Positions 1-8,334 of a stretch of 64,000 nucleotides of DNA are shown in pieces (the stretch's first letter is position 1; every line of letters begins with the position of its first letter). The position numbers and the translations under genes are program-made. This DNA is from Neobacillus drentensis NBRC 102427 (GTDB taxonomy: Bacteria > Bacillota > Bacilli > Bacillales > Cytobacillaceae): the NCBI RefSeq assembly GCF_001591445.1, contig NZ_BCUX01000024.1, positions 1-64,000 of the forward strand, given 5' to 3'. Below the pieces are notes generated by a model. That model did not search any database and was not told the origin of the DNA. It saw only the letters and a program-made list of their open reading frames with translations.

Positions 1-76
1 AATAGCCAAGGTATAAACGTAAGACTGTAAGAATAGCCGCTGCAATTTTATTTTCTCTTAAAAATTTGTTAAACAT
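1..76 (-). CDS. DoxX-like membrane protein, N-terminal fragment
   Basis: Only the first 25 codons lie in the window; the gene runs off the left edge. Reading leftward from ATG at 76 gives a basic start followed by a hydrophobic stretch ending in LRLYLGY. That pattern resembles the N-terminus of DoxX/YdfP-like small membrane proteins, in which LRL-Y-G opens the first membrane helix. A GGGCGGAAT stretch upstream could serve as ribosome site. The gene is divergent from the GGDEF-EAL gene at 350. The family call rests on a short fragment and is tentative. Confidence 0.5.
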   Translation of the reverse strand, partial: MFNKFLRENKIAAAILTVLRLYLGY

Positions 77-349
77 AATTCATTCCGCCCTTCGAATTTT
101 GTTTGTTCTTTATGATTACACTATATTTCATTTTTTCATTTAACAACATGGGTATAGTGATAAGTTCACATTATGTTTGAAATGTTATGACGAACTTTTG
201 AACAGCCAAATCAATTAAATATTATGTAAATGTTGTAATCGTTTCAATTCGATTGTTATGTATATCATTTTTTGTTATTTTAAAGATAATGCCATGTTTA
301 GTCGGTTTCGAAAAGCCAGAAAGTTGATGCAGAAAAGGGAGAAGCCAGA
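77..349. other. Divergent intergenic region
   Basis: This is a 273-base AT-rich gap between the DoxX-like gene and the GGDEF-EAL gene. It presumably holds both promoters. No convincing -35/-10 pair, riboswitch or strong inverted repeat was recognised. Confidence 0.5.
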
Positions 350-2581
350 ATGAGGATCAAAAAGACAAACGATAGATTAAATTGGATGCTCCTATTTAGT
401 CTGATTGTCGTGTCGGAGTTATTAGATTTATTTTTTCCTTCCGTGGGTATTATCAAATTTGCTTCGCTTTTTATTCTGATAGGCATCCTTCCCGTCCTCA
501 TTCATTTCTTAAAAGGACAGAGCAGGAAGGACGATGAACTTCGGATAAATAAACTAAAATTAAAGAATATATTTGATACGTTAGATATAGCTATTTGGTC
601 ACATGATTTAAAGTCAGACGCTTTATTAATTACACCCGGGATTGAAAAATTATATGGGTATTCTTCTATTGATTTTTATAAGGACCTAGATCTTTGGAAA
701 AGGGTAATTTATCCGGATGACTTAGCCGTTTTAGATGAGAGAGCGAAAAAATTAGCAAGGGGAGAGGCCGTCACAAGTGAATATCGAATTGTCCGACCGG
801 ATGGTGAAGTTCGTTGGATTTCGGATAGAGGATTTCCAACACTTGATGGTAAAGGTAATTTTGTAGATTTCAATAGTGTCCTGTTTGATATTACGGATCG
901 GAAAGAAAGCGAAGATCTTTATCGTAGTTTAATAGAAATGTCACCTGATATTATAGCGGTTGTCAGTTTGGAAAAAATAGAATATATAAATGAGGCTGGT
1001 TGGAAGTTAGTTGGGGCATCGAGTCCGGAAGAAGTAATTGGTGAGTCTGCTCTGAAATTTGCTTCTTCCAATATTGTTCATTCAATAAGGCAAAAAGCAG
1101 GCAGTTTTGAGCTCCATAATCAAGAGAAATTAAGATTTGAATTCCAGGTGAATCGGCTAGATGGTCAGACTATAGATGTTGAAATGGCAGCAACCACCAT
1201 CTTTTATGAAGGAAGATCTGCTGTGCAAGTGGTCGGAAGGGATATTACGGAGAGAAAGAAAACGGAGAAAACGATACAGTATATGGCCTTTTATGATTCA
1301 TTGACTGGCCTGCCTAACCGAAATCAGTTCAGAAACCATCTAAACGAAATCTTAGCTAAACAAGATGACAAAATGCTGGCGGTTTTATTTTTAGATTTAG
1401 ACCGGTTTAAGATTATTAATGATACAAAGGGTCATACGGTTGGTGATTTCATTCTTCAAAAGGTAGCCGCCCGTTTAGCAGCGACGGTGAAGAATGATGG
1501 GGTTGTCTCAAGGCAAGGCGGGGATGAGTTTATTATCCTATTAGAAGATATTGATAAGGAACGGGCCAAACATGTAGCCCAGCAAATCCTATCTGAATTC
1601 TCAAATCCGTTCGAAGTCCATGATCAAGAGTTCTTTGTTACACCAAGTATCGGGATTAGCTTGTACCCTGCCGATGGAATAGATGTGGAAACCTTAATAA
1701 AAAATGCAGACACGGCCATGTACCAGGCTAAAGAACGTGGTAAAAATAATTTTCAATTTTATTCCTCCAATTTAAATGGGATATATATAAGGAAAATGGA
1801 GATGGAGACTGGATTAAGAAAAGCACTGGAACAGAATCAATTGATGCTTCATTATCAACCGCAAGTGTCCTTGATAACAGGAGAATTAGTAGGAATTGAA
1901 GCATTAATCCGTTGGCAGCATCCTAAACATGGTCTGATTGCACCGTTAGAATTTATCCCACTTGCGGAGGAAACGGGCTTGATTGTTCCAATTGGTAAGT
2001 GGGTTTTACGGGAAGCCTGCAGGCAGCGAAAAGCGTGGGAATCGCTCGGTTTTCACGACTTTCCTATCGCAGTAAATGTCTCGGTCCGTCAATTTGAGGA
2101 TGACCATCTCATCGAATATATTTCCGCTTTATTGGACGAATTTGATCTGAAGGGTATTCATTTAGAGCTAGAAATAACGGAAAGTATTATGCAAAATCTT
2201 GAGAACTCAACGATTATTTTAAATAAATTAAAGGAACTGGGTGTCCTTCTCTCAATCGATGATTTCGGAACAGGCTATTCCTCTTTAAGTTATTTAAAGC
2301 ATCTTCCAATTGATAAAATAAAGATTGATAAATCATTTGTCGATGATATAATTTATCATTCCAATCAAGGAAAAATGGTGAAAATAATTATAGATATGGG
2401 CTTGAATTTAAACTTTTCTGTGATTGCTGAAGGAATCGAAACAAATGAACAACTCCATTTTTTAAAGGAAAATGAATGCAAGATTGGTCAAGGGTATTTC
2501 TTTAGTAAGCCAATTCCTGCAGATGAGATGGTTGAATATCTATTATCAAGAAATGAAAAGAATGGTGGTATCCCATTTTGA
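350..2581 (+). CDS. PAS-PAS-GGDEF-EAL cyclic-di-GMP turnover protein
   Basis: Likely a membrane-bound sensor that makes and/or degrades cyclic-di-GMP. The 743 residues start with two hydrophobic helices (about 12-30 and 33-52). A PAS domain with PAC end follows (about 65-185), then a second PAS (about 190-300). The GGDEF domain has an intact GGDEF at 390-394, and the EAL domain has EAL at 517-519 followed by IRWQHP, ELEITES and DDFGTGYSSL. Both catalytic signatures are present. The RxxD inhibitory site usually found just before GGDEF is not conserved (KNDG there), so product inhibition may be weak. It stands alone, with a terminator overlapping its stop codon. The signal sensed is unknown. 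Confidence 0.9.
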   Translation: MRIKKTNDRLNWMLLFSLIVVSELLDLFFPSVGIIKFASLFILIGILPVLIHFLKGQSRKDDELRINKLKLKNIFDTLDIAIWSHDLKSDALLITPGIEKLYGYSSIDFYKDLDLWKRVIYPDDLAVLDERAKKLARGEAVTSEYRIVRPDGEVRWISDRGFPTLDGKGNFVDFNSVLFDITDRKESEDLYRSLIEMSPDIIAVVSLEKIEYINEAGWKLVGASSPEEVIGESALKFASSNIVHSIRQKAGSFELHNQEKLRFEFQVNRLDGQTIDVEMAATTIFYEGRSAVQVVGRDITERKKTEKTIQYMAFYDSLTGLPNRNQFRNHLNEILAKQDDKMLAVLFLDLDRFKIINDTKGHTVGDFILQKVAARLAATVKNDGVVSRQGGDEFIILLEDIDKERAKHVAQQILSEFSNPFEVHDQEFFVTPSIGISLYPADGIDVETLIKNADTAMYQAKERGKNNFQFYSSNLNGIYIRKMEMETGLRKALEQNQLMLHYQPQVSLITGELVGIEALIRWQHPKHGLIAPLEFIPLAEETGLIVPIGKWVLREACRQRKAWESLGFHDFPIAVNVSVRQFEDDHLIEYISALLDEFDLKGIHLELEITESIMQNLENSTIILNKLKELGVLLSIDDFGTGYSSLSYLKHLPIDKIKIDKSFVDDIIYHSNQGKMVKIIIDMGLNLNFSVIAEGIETNEQLHFLKENECKIGQGYFFSKPIPADEMVEYLLSRNEKNGGIPF

Positions 2582-2599
2582 TTGGGGTACCACTTTTTT
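2564..2599 (+). terminator. Intrinsic terminator of the GGDEF-EAL gene
   Basis: GTGGTATCCC pairs with GGGGTACCAC across a short loop and is followed by six T. The left arm lies inside the last codons of the gene. Confidence 0.8.
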
Positions 2600-2645
2600 G
2601 GATCCATTTAATTGGTCTTTTCCGGAAGGAGTGTTTTTCTAATGA

Positions 2646-3035
2646 TTAATTTCCCCATTTCATGTACACCTTTAAGGTACAGCAGCTACCAGGCATGTTT
2701 GCGTTTGGTTGAGTGAAGAGCTCGAAGTCGACACCAGTTGGGGTGAATTTTGTGGTAACAGGGACTTTTAATCCAATGCTACTAATTAAATGATCAACCT
2801 CCGCTTTTTTTCCTTGCTGGGCTGCAGTCATCATTTTGCGAGCAAAGTCTGAATCTCCTAGTCGATCAAGCAATATACTTCCTTGCTCCATTAATAGCCG
2901 AAAGGATTTGACAGACTTCTCAAATATTTTAACATCTACTGGCGGATAACTCCTGGGGAATGTCTGTACCACTAATTGAGGCGGGTAAACGGGCAATGGA
3001 GGATAGATTGGATAGTGATATGGGTAATAATACAT
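2646..3035 (-). CDS. Tyr/Pro-rich hypothetical protein, possibly spore-associated
   Basis: Function not recognised. The start is the ATG at 3035 because AAGGAGAG lies just before it; upstream ATG codons at 3143 and 3125 lack such a site. The 129-residue product begins with a Tyr/Pro-rich tail (MYYYPYHYPIYPPLP), typical of Bacillus spore surface proteins. A helical, charged segment follows (about 40-90), then a compact C-terminal part with a double Cys (GSCC). No signal peptide or membrane helix is visible. It neighbours a GerP-like cluster, which favours a spore role, but that is inference from context and composition only. Confidence 0.6.
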   Translation of the reverse strand: MYYYPYHYPIYPPLPVYPPQLVVQTFPRSYPPVDVKIFEKSVKSFRLLMEQGSILLDRLGDSDFARKMMTAAQQGKKAEVDHLISSIGLKVPVTTKFTPTGVDFELFTQPNANMPGSCCTLKVYMKWGN

Positions 3036-3217
3036 GGGCACTCTCCTTCCATATTTAAAACACAAGGCAATATACGGTATGTATCCTTGTCGATATTGGT
3101 TACTGGAGGGTTTTGTATAATTCATGATACATAATGAATGCATGTTGGAACTAATTTTATACTGATAAAAATTTATGAACTAGAAAATACTAGGGTTTAG
3201 GAAAGGAGGGATTACGA

Positions 3218-3607
3218 ATGTCTGTGAAAAAGCGGGTAATAGGATTGGTTGTTGTGCTTGCAATGGCTGTGGTTATGACAACTCTAGGCTCAACCGGCGT
3301 ATTTGCCGAATCCGGTGATGTAACTCAGCCCATGGAGACGGTTAAATCGCTTGAGGTCGAATTGAACGATAATTACTTTAATCCGAACGCCATCACTATT
3401 TCAAATGGAACAACCACAACGTTGATATTGAAAAACAAAGGTAAGAAAGAGCACACCTTCACAGTGGAAAAGCTCGGAATTGACGCCGAGGTACAACCAG
3501 GAAAAGAAAAAACCATTACCGTGGAACCGAAACAGCCAGGTACATATGAACTGATATGTCGGTACCATTTCCAGGGAGGAATGGTTGGGAAAGTAATAGT
3601 TAAATAA
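3218..3607 (+). CDS. Secreted cupredoxin-like copper protein
   Basis: The 129-residue product has a Sec signal peptide (basic MSVKKR, hydrophobic 7-23, likely cleavage after VFA at 28-30). One cupredoxin domain follows. The type-1 copper ligands can be read as His79 (KEHTF), Cys114 and His117 (CRYH) and Met122 (GGM). A mononuclear copper site for electron transfer or copper handling outside the membrane is therefore likely. No lipobox is present, so it is probably secreted or loosely wall-associated. AAAGGAGGG lies before the ATG. It appears monocistronic, with hairpins just downstream. No oxidase or copper-export gene is adjacent. Confidence 0.85.
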   Translation: MSVKKRVIGLVVVLAMAVVMTTLGSTGVFAESGDVTQPMETVKSLEVELNDNYFNPNAITISNGTTTTLILKNKGKKEHTFTVEKLGIDAEVQPGKEKTITVEPKQPGTYELICRYHFQGGMVGKVIVK

Positions 3608-3616
3608 AGGGCCAAT

Positions 3617-3647
3617 AAGGTATACGGCTACTTACTATGTATACCTT
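3617..3647 (+). terminator. Inverted repeat after the cupredoxin gene
   Basis: AAGGTATAC and GTATACCTT form a 9-bp perfect stem 10 bases after the stop codon. A TTATTTTTTAT tract follows about 10 bases later, so it may act as a terminator, though the T-run is not adjacent. Confidence 0.5.
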
Positions 3648-3711
3648 GAAGGTGCACTTATTTTTTATCATTCAGGCTTACATTTAATCCAATGTAGGCC
3701 TTCAAACTGAT

Positions 3712-3735
3712 AAAAAACCTCGGTTTTCCCGAGGC
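3712..3735 (-). terminator. Terminator of the GerP-like gene group
   Basis: CCTCGG and CCGAGG form a 6-bp stem with a 5-base loop. On the minus strand it is followed by a T6 tract. It lies downstream of the last of four tandem minus-strand GerPA/PF-like genes. Confidence 0.8.
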
Positions 3736-3823
3736 TTTAAGCTACGTATAATTACATACAAGATTAGTATTCTTGTAGCTTGAGGAAGAACTTTTTTTGA
3801 TTTTTTCGAGCGGTTCGGCTGTT

Positions 3824-4060
3824 TTAAACCACACTATTTTTAACGGTATTACTATCGCTGCCGTCAGGATCAAACAAAGCAACGCTTGGAAAATTGAAAG
3901 GGGATAGATCCCCATTTTGTTCCCCAATTCCTTGGTTCCGTTTATAGCTCACTAATTGGTCGATTAATTGAAACGAGCCCATATTAGCCACAGCTCCATT
4001 ATCCATAGTATTAATTTTAAATCCAAGGACATTTATGACCGTCGGAGTGATAAATACCAT
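3824..4060 (-). CDS. GerPA/GerPF-family spore germination-like protein (paralogue 4)
   Basis: A 78-residue product resembling the small GerPA/GerPF proteins thought to help germinants cross the spore coat. The shared pattern is visible: INVLGFKINTMDNGAVANMG near the N-terminus, a central K-x-QGIGEQNGD, and an acidic C-terminal FDPDGSDSN like the D-x-D-x-x-D-N end of GerP proteins. A GAGGTG ribosome site precedes the ATG. It is the last gene of a four-gene minus-strand run ending at the terminator near 3712. It is closest to the gene at 4123, sharing LDxxVSYKRNQGIGEQNGDLSP, which points to a tandem duplication. Exact orthology to a named gerP gene is not claimed. Confidence 0.7.
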   Translation of the reverse strand: MVFITPTVINVLGFKINTMDNGAVANMGSFQLIDQLVSYKRNQGIGEQNGDLSPFNFPSVALFDPDGSDSNTVKNSVV

Positions 4061-4122
4061 ATAAACACCTCAATTTATTAATAGAAAATCCTCTAAGCCG
4101 AAGATTGGTCCCAAAAGGGATA

Positions 4123-4356
4123 CTACAAAAAACTTGATTTGACCGTCGGGCTGTCAATTAAATCCATATCCCATACCCCTGATTGAGATTGTAGGATGGG
4201 GGATAAATCTCCATTCTGTTCCCCAATTCCTTGGTTCCGTTTGTATGAAACAAATAAATCCAGATGCTGACTTGGACCAAGATTGACAACTGATCCATGG
4301 TCAATAGCATTAATCTTAATACCTAAAATATTGAGTACAACTGGCGCTAATGTCAT
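4123..4356 (-). CDS. GerPA/GerPF-family spore germination-like protein (paralogue 3)
   Basis: A 77-residue member of the GerPA/PF-like set. It has LNILGIKINAIDHGSVVNLG, then VSYKRNQGIGEQNGDLSP and an acidic MDLIDSPTVKSS end. Its ATG overlaps the TGA of the preceding gene in an ATGA arrangement (4353-4356), so the two are probably translationally coupled. The C-terminal acidic motif is weaker than in its neighbours. It is a likely spore coat or germinant-permeation protein made in the mother cell, by analogy with gerP. No sigma-K promoter was identified with confidence. Confidence 0.7.
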   Translation of the reverse strand: MTLAPVVLNILGIKINAIDHGSVVNLGPSQHLDLFVSYKRNQGIGEQNGDLSPILQSQSGVWDMDLIDSPTVKSSFL

Positions 4357-4619
4357 GGTGTCATTCCTAAGGGGTTAGGTAGATTAGCTGTTTCAAAAGA
4401 GGTATTGGCATCAAGCTGATCCCGATCATCAACACTGCTCGTCGTACCAAAAAAGTTTGTTCCATCTCCCATATTTTGCCCTAATCCCATATTTTTCTTG
4501 TCTGAATTATGCCATTCAGCCAAAAGATTTTGACCAACATTTATAGCTGATGCATTCTCAAAGGAATTCACTTTAATAATATTAATATTTATGTTGATAT
4601 AAGGGACCGAACCAGCCAT
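4353..4619 (-). CDS. GerPA/GerPF-family spore germination-like protein (paralogue 2)
   Basis: At 88 residues this is the longest of the four paralogues. It begins with an IN-repeat (YINININII) and continues KVNSFENASAINVGQNL, with a central KNMGLGQNMGDGTN and SSVDDRDQLD. These match the GerPA/PF plan of a short beta-rich N-terminus, a Gly/Asn centre and an acidic end. A strong AGGAGG lies 6 bases before the ATG. The extra C-terminal tail (about 15 residues) runs into the next gene through the ATGA overlap. Membership is judged by pattern rather than alignment. Confidence 0.65.
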   Translation of the reverse strand: MAGSVPYINININIIKVNSFENASAINVGQNLLAEWHNSDKKNMGLGQNMGDGTNFFGTTSSVDDRDQLDANTSFETANLPNPLGMTP

Positions 4620-4647
4620 GTCAAACCTCCTAAGTATTTCATAAAGG

Positions 4648-4878
4648 TTAAATTCTTGATCTTTCTGTGCAAGAATCCTCTATATCATTATCTATGACTG
4701 AACTTTTTGAGTAAACTCTTAGAGTATTATCTGCCAATTGCTGCCCAAACCCTTGATTTTTTTTTGCACTTACATTTCTGTTTTTTTTAATGGTGGAACT
4801 AAATGATATTGAACTTGAATGATCAATATTATTCAGTTTAAAAGCGCCTATATTCACCTTAGTTGGTAAAAAGAACAT
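4648..4878 (-). CDS. GerPA/GerPF-family spore germination-like protein (paralogue 1)
   Basis: First gene of the minus-strand run, 76 residues. It shows VNIGAFKLNNIDHSSSISF at the N-terminus, SAKKNQGFGQQLADN in the middle and SSVIDNDIEDS near the end. This is the same layout as its three neighbours, with the most divergent Ser-rich N-terminal half. An AAGGAAGG site precedes the ATG. It starts divergently from the Hsp20-like gene across a 238-base AT-rich gap that must contain the promoters. The lower similarity to GerP makes this the least certain member of the set. Confidence 0.6.
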   Translation of the reverse strand: MFFLPTKVNIGAFKLNNIDHSSSISFSSTIKKNRNVSAKKNQGFGQQLADNTLRVYSKSSVIDNDIEDSCTERSRI

Positions 4879-5116
4879 AGATTATGATCCTTCCTTTTTT
4901 TCTTCCCGGGTATTGAAAGATATGCATCTAAAGTAGAAATTATGTTACCTGTTAATCTAGATAGTATATAAGATTGGAATGATAATATTTATTATAGTTT
5001 AGCTGTAAAGATTTTATTATGAATGAATTAATAAAAATTAAATATGATTATCTATAGATGAGACATTTATTAGGATAATTTAAATCACTACGTTACATCG
5101 CTAGGGGGGATCCACC
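4879..5116. other. Divergent intergenic region of the GerP-like locus
   Basis: This is a very AT-rich 238-base gap that must carry promoters for the GerP-like genes (minus) and the Hsp20-like gene (plus). Sporulation-type -10 elements could fit several places, but none is distinct enough to assign. Confidence 0.4.
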
Positions 5117-5590
5117 ATGGATATGAATAAGATGTTGCAATGGATGGATTTGGCAAAAAAATATCAGAATACCGATTTTTGGAATGAGATATTAGGACAG
5201 TCCTCCTTAGATGAATTTATGAAGAATAATTCAGATCTTTGGCAGGCCGGTGACTCTTCTTTAGAACCTAGACAAGCAAAAACGTTTCCACCCACAGATA
5301 TCCACATAACAGATGAGGAGGTAATGTTGATATCGGATCTGGCCGGTTACGCGAAAGAAAATATTCAATTGTCTGTGTCAGGTACAAAGCTATTAATTAA
5401 AGGAAACAACAACCAGATAAATAAAGGTGAGCTAGTGCAAAAAGAAAGATATCAAGGTGATTTTGAACGAATAATTCAGCTCCCTGAACCCACGTATCCA
5501 AATCAGATTCGGGCAAGATTCCATAATGGACTTCTTATTGTTGCATATAAACGGCAATTTAGGAATGAAGAGCAAGTACCAATTGAGTAA
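5117..5590 (+). CDS. Hsp20/alpha-crystallin-like protein
   Basis: A 157-residue protein with a helical N-terminal arm (about 1-50) and an alpha-crystallin domain (about 55-150). Visible family features are DIHITDEEVMLISDLAGYAKENIQLSV, the central GELVQKERYQGDFERIIQLP, and RARFHNGLLIVAYKR, equivalent to the A-x-x-x-N-G-x-L signature of small heat-shock proteins. A GGGGGAT ribosome site precedes the ATG. In Bacillus, small Hsp20 proteins such as CotM and CotP occur in the spore coat. Its place between GerP-like genes and a GerPC-like gene suggests a coat assembly role here too (inference). Confidence 0.8.
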   Translation: MDMNKMLQWMDLAKKYQNTDFWNEILGQSSLDEFMKNNSDLWQAGDSSLEPRQAKTFPPTDIHITDEEVMLISDLAGYAKENIQLSVSGTKLLIKGNNNQINKGELVQKERYQGDFERIIQLPEPTYPNQIRARFHNGLLIVAYKRQFRNEEQVPIE

Positions 5591-5668
5591 ACTAACTTGT
5601 TTGTAGAATTACTGGTTTTCATTAGACTTTATACTGTGGGAAAAAATAAATAATTGTGGGGATTTATT

Positions 5669-6670
5669 ATGTCTATGAAAGGGATTTTTAATCAAAAAAG
5701 TAAAAAACCGAAAAATGATTTGAATGAAATAGAACAGCAAATTTTAAGAATAAATGCACTTGAAGTTCAAATAAAAAGTTTGTTAAAGCTTGAAAAACAA
5801 GTTCGGGCATTCATGTTTGGAATGGGCAGTGGAGAAAAAAAATCCTTGTCCGCAGAAGAAGAAAAAGAGAGGGAAAGAAAGATACTTCATTTAGTGGAAC
5901 GACATCTTTCAGAAAAATTAGCTACTCATATTAAAAAACAAGAAATGATGCATGAAAAAGTAATGTCGTTGGAGAGACAAATTTTGAAGCTAATGGAACA
6001 AGAAAGCCTTCAATTCAACGGTTTCTCTAAGGAAGAGAGAAATAATCAATCGAAATTAGAAGGAATGACAGCATTAGGCTCACCCTTTGACGGGGACGAG
6101 CCGGAAGAATTAGATGTTGAATCATTTGATTCAAATATAAAAATGAGAGTCCTTGCATTGGAAAATAATTATTTACTGGTTAATGAAGTACAAGCCGGGC
6201 TACTTAAAAGAATGGATAATCTTACAGAAAAATGTAATGAATTAACGAAGAAAATGGTGGAAACAGAAGAATCGACTATACAGCAAGATTCCATTTGTAA
6301 CACATTATATATAGATAAGCTTTATTTAGATAAATATGAGCAAAACAACAACATTTCCCAGCTTGGCATTAATCATCTGAGTGGTGCCCTAAACATTGGT
6401 GCTACATACGGAAGTGATGCTGTACCGAAGCAAATAACTGAGCAAGTAAAAGAGGATATAGCAAAAATGAAGGCTGTAAAAGAGGAAATGGAAAAAAATC
6501 AAACCAGTGCAGAAAAACAGCCAGAACCCCAAAGTAAAGAAGAAAAGCAGCCAGATTCCCAAAATAATGAGTCATCCTCTCACGTGAATCCCATGCCACC
6601 TGATGCAGATATACCATATACTGACATTGTTATAGAGGACGACCCTTCCCTAGGTGAAAATCCTCTATAA
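5669..6670 (+). CDS. Long GerPC-like coiled-coil protein
   Basis: The start is the ATG at 5669, since GGGGAT lies 7 bases before it; a TTG at 5654 overlaps that site. The 333-residue product is mostly charged coiled coil (about 15-200, rich in Glu and Lys). It also contains YIDKLYLDKYEQNNNISQLG followed by INHLSGALNIGAT (about 220-255). That second segment resembles the LEGTLNIG-type segment of GerPC. The C-terminal 80 residues are acidic, Pro/Gln-rich and probably disordered. GerPC of B. subtilis is much shorter (about 200 residues), so this is an extended relative. It follows the Hsp20-like gene and faces away from the GerPA/PF-like genes. Confidence 0.65.
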   Translation: MSMKGIFNQKSKKPKNDLNEIEQQILRINALEVQIKSLLKLEKQVRAFMFGMGSGEKKSLSAEEEKERERKILHLVERHLSEKLATHIKKQEMMHEKVMSLERQILKLMEQESLQFNGFSKEERNNQSKLEGMTALGSPFDGDEPEELDVESFDSNIKMRVLALENNYLLVNEVQAGLLKRMDNLTEKCNELTKKMVETEESTIQQDSICNTLYIDKLYLDKYEQNNNISQLGINHLSGALNIGATYGSDAVPKQITEQVKEDIAKMKAVKEEMEKNQTSAEKQPEPQSKEEKQPDSQNNESSSHVNPMPPDADIPYTDIVIEDDPSLGENPL

Positions 6671-6727
6671 ATGTGGTATTCTTGATAATGGTGTGTACCC
6701 AATTAAAGTGAAATGGGATGAGTTTTT

Positions 6728-7696
6728 ATGCTGCAAAAGTTAAATAAACAACTAGAAAGAATCATGCCATTAATCACTCCGGTGGGTGTGCTGACTGGGG
6801 TATTGTTCAGTGTTCACTTAAAGGATTTCTCCTATTTAATTCCATGGATTTTTGCATTTATGACCTTTGCTGGCAGTTTAGGTTCTAATTTCCGTTCATT
6901 AAAAGAAGTGATTGTTCATCCGTTTCCAATTATTATTGCCATGGCCATTCTCCACGTCCTGATGCCAATTTGGGCCTGGGGTGTGGGTCATGTGGCTTTT
7001 TCCGGCGATATTTATACGATCACTGGACTTGTTTTAGGCATGGTCATTCCAACAGGAGTGACTAGCTTCATGTGGGTGGCCATATACAAAGGAAACATTC
7101 CATTGGTCTTATCGATTATTTTAATTGATACGTTGCTTTCGCCAATTATTGTTCCATTTTCGCTTTCGTTATTTATAGGTGGAAAAATAGAAATGGACTT
7201 TTTTAATATCATGAAGGGTCTATTGGGGATGGTTGTGATTCCTTCCCTAATTGGGATGTACCTAAACCAAGTGACAAAGGGGAGAATTAAAGACCAAATA
7301 GGGACTCGGCTTGCACCCTTTTCGAAAATCAGCATTGGATTTGTAGTCATGCTTAATGGGGCAGTTGTCGCACCCTATTTAAAACATATAGACCTTAAAC
7401 TAGTGGGTATAACCCTAACTGTCTTTATGATTGCGCTGACTGGTTATTTGTTTTCATTTATTATTGGGAGATTTTTAAGTGGTGGGCGAGATACTGTTAT
7501 TTCGCTAACATTCACTGGCGGAATGAGGAATATTAGTGCCGGTGCAGTGATTGCCATTACTTACTTCCCGGCTGCGGTTGCGGTACCGGTAGTTGTCGGT
7601 ATGCTGTTTCAGCAAACCCTTGCTTCGTTAAATGGGTATTTTCTTAATCGATACTATAATAAAAAAATCGAAAGGCAAGAATCGATTGCGTTATAA
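6728..7696 (+). CDS. Bile acid:sodium symporter (BASS) family transporter
   Basis: A 322-residue integral membrane protein with about nine to ten hydrophobic helices. Family marks include an early GSNFRS loop, GLVLGMVIPTGVTSFMW, and FTGGMRNISAGAVIAI, matching the unwound helix region of BASS/SBF transporters. The length fits bacterial family members. These proteins move organic acids together with sodium, and the substrate cannot be read from sequence. GGGATGAG upstream may be the ribosome site. The gene is monocistronic, with a strong terminator at 7718. Confidence 0.85.
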   Translation: MLQKLNKQLERIMPLITPVGVLTGVLFSVHLKDFSYLIPWIFAFMTFAGSLGSNFRSLKEVIVHPFPIIIAMAILHVLMPIWAWGVGHVAFSGDIYTITGLVLGMVIPTGVTSFMWVAIYKGNIPLVLSIILIDTLLSPIIVPFSLSLFIGGKIEMDFFNIMKGLLGMVVIPSLIGMYLNQVTKGRIKDQIGTRLAPFSKISIGFVVMLNGAVVAPYLKHIDLKLVGITLTVFMIALTGYLFSFIIGRFLSGGRDTVISLTFTGGMRNISAGAVIAITYFPAAVAVPVVVGMLFQQTLASLNGYFLNRYYNKKIERQESIAL

Positions 7697-7717
7697 AATT
7701 GTGTTTTAAACTAAGAA

Positions 7718-7752
7718 ATCCCCTCGGAATTATTTGCGAGGGGATGTTTTTT
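7718..7752 (+). terminator. Terminator of the BASS transporter gene
   Basis: ATCCCCTCG and CGAGGGGAT form a perfect 9-bp stem followed by GTTTTTT. Confidence 0.9.
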
Positions 7753-7777
7753 GAGGGAACTCCCTCACAAGTAGGGA

Positions 7778-7990
7778 TTACTTGGTTGCATACTTGATAA
7801 TTCCGGATAAATAAATGGAGCAGTCTCTTTGCACAACTTCTCTTAATTTTATTTTACCATCTTTTACCAACTCTCTAACCAAGCCATCAATAAGTCTTTC
7901 ATCTTCTTTTGCAGCCTTTGGAATCTCAATTGAAAATAAATTACTCCGACTGGAAGAGTGTAGATTTTTTAATAATTCAGATTTATTCAT
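7778..7990 (-). CDS. Small hypothetical protein (70 residues)
   Basis: Not recognised. A short, charged, soluble protein with MNKSELLKNLH at the start and a helical central part (KEDERLIDGLVRELVKDGKIKL). This is compatible with a small winged-helix or effector-type fold but is not diagnostic. AAGGGG lies 6 bases before the ATG, which supports translation. It sits between the BASS terminator and a second small minus-strand gene, about 85 bases downstream of the latter, so the two may be co-transcribed. No signal peptide or membrane segment is present. Confidence 0.6.
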   Translation of the reverse strand: MNKSELLKNLHSSSRSNLFSIEIPKAAKEDERLIDGLVRELVKDGKIKLREVVQRDCSIYLSGIIKYATK

Positions 7991-8075
7991 TGGACAACCC
8001 CTTTACTATAACTTCGACAGTAAGGGGCTTTTCTCCTTTGTAATTAAACAAATATTAAGTCTCCATCAAAATAAA

Positions 8076-8243
8076 CTACTCTTTTGTTAGTTCTTCCTCA
8101 AAGAAAAAGGTATTGGGATGTTCATTGACAATGTAAGAGTACCGTTTCATATTTTTTACATATTGAGATTTATGGATGGTTACTGATTCTCCCGAAGAAC
8201 GGATATGAACTTCATCGCCATCATTAAACATACTTTTCTTCAT
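8076..8243 (-). CDS. Small hypothetical protein (55 residues)
   Basis: A short reading frame with a good ribosome site (AAAGGATG, 6 bases before the ATG). It encodes a 55-residue, charged protein beginning MKKSMFNDGDEVHIRSS and ending FFFEEELTKE. The GDEVHIRSSGESVTI segment looks like a small beta-barrel (SH3-like) turn, but no family is claimed. Its position upstream of the 70-residue gene on the same strand suggests a two-gene unit. Coding status rests on the ribosome site and a sensible composition. Confidence 0.6.
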   Translation of the reverse strand: MKKSMFNDGDEVHIRSSGESVTIHKSQYVKNMKRYSYIVNEHPNTFFFEEELTKE

Positions 8244-8299
8244 TGTTTCATCCTTTCAAACCAAGGTTAAATGAGAGTTAAGGGACATGATCTATTTTT

Positions 8300-8322
8300 C
8301 TATCCAGCATCTATGCTGGCTA
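8300..8322 (-). terminator. Hairpin downstream of adenine deaminase
   Basis: CCAGCAT and ATGCTGG form a 7-bp stem with a 2-base centre, just after the end of the adenine deaminase gene. On the minus strand it is followed by an AT-rich tract without a clean T-run, so terminator function is only likely. Confidence 0.4.
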
Positions 8323-8334
8323 TTTTATTATTTC

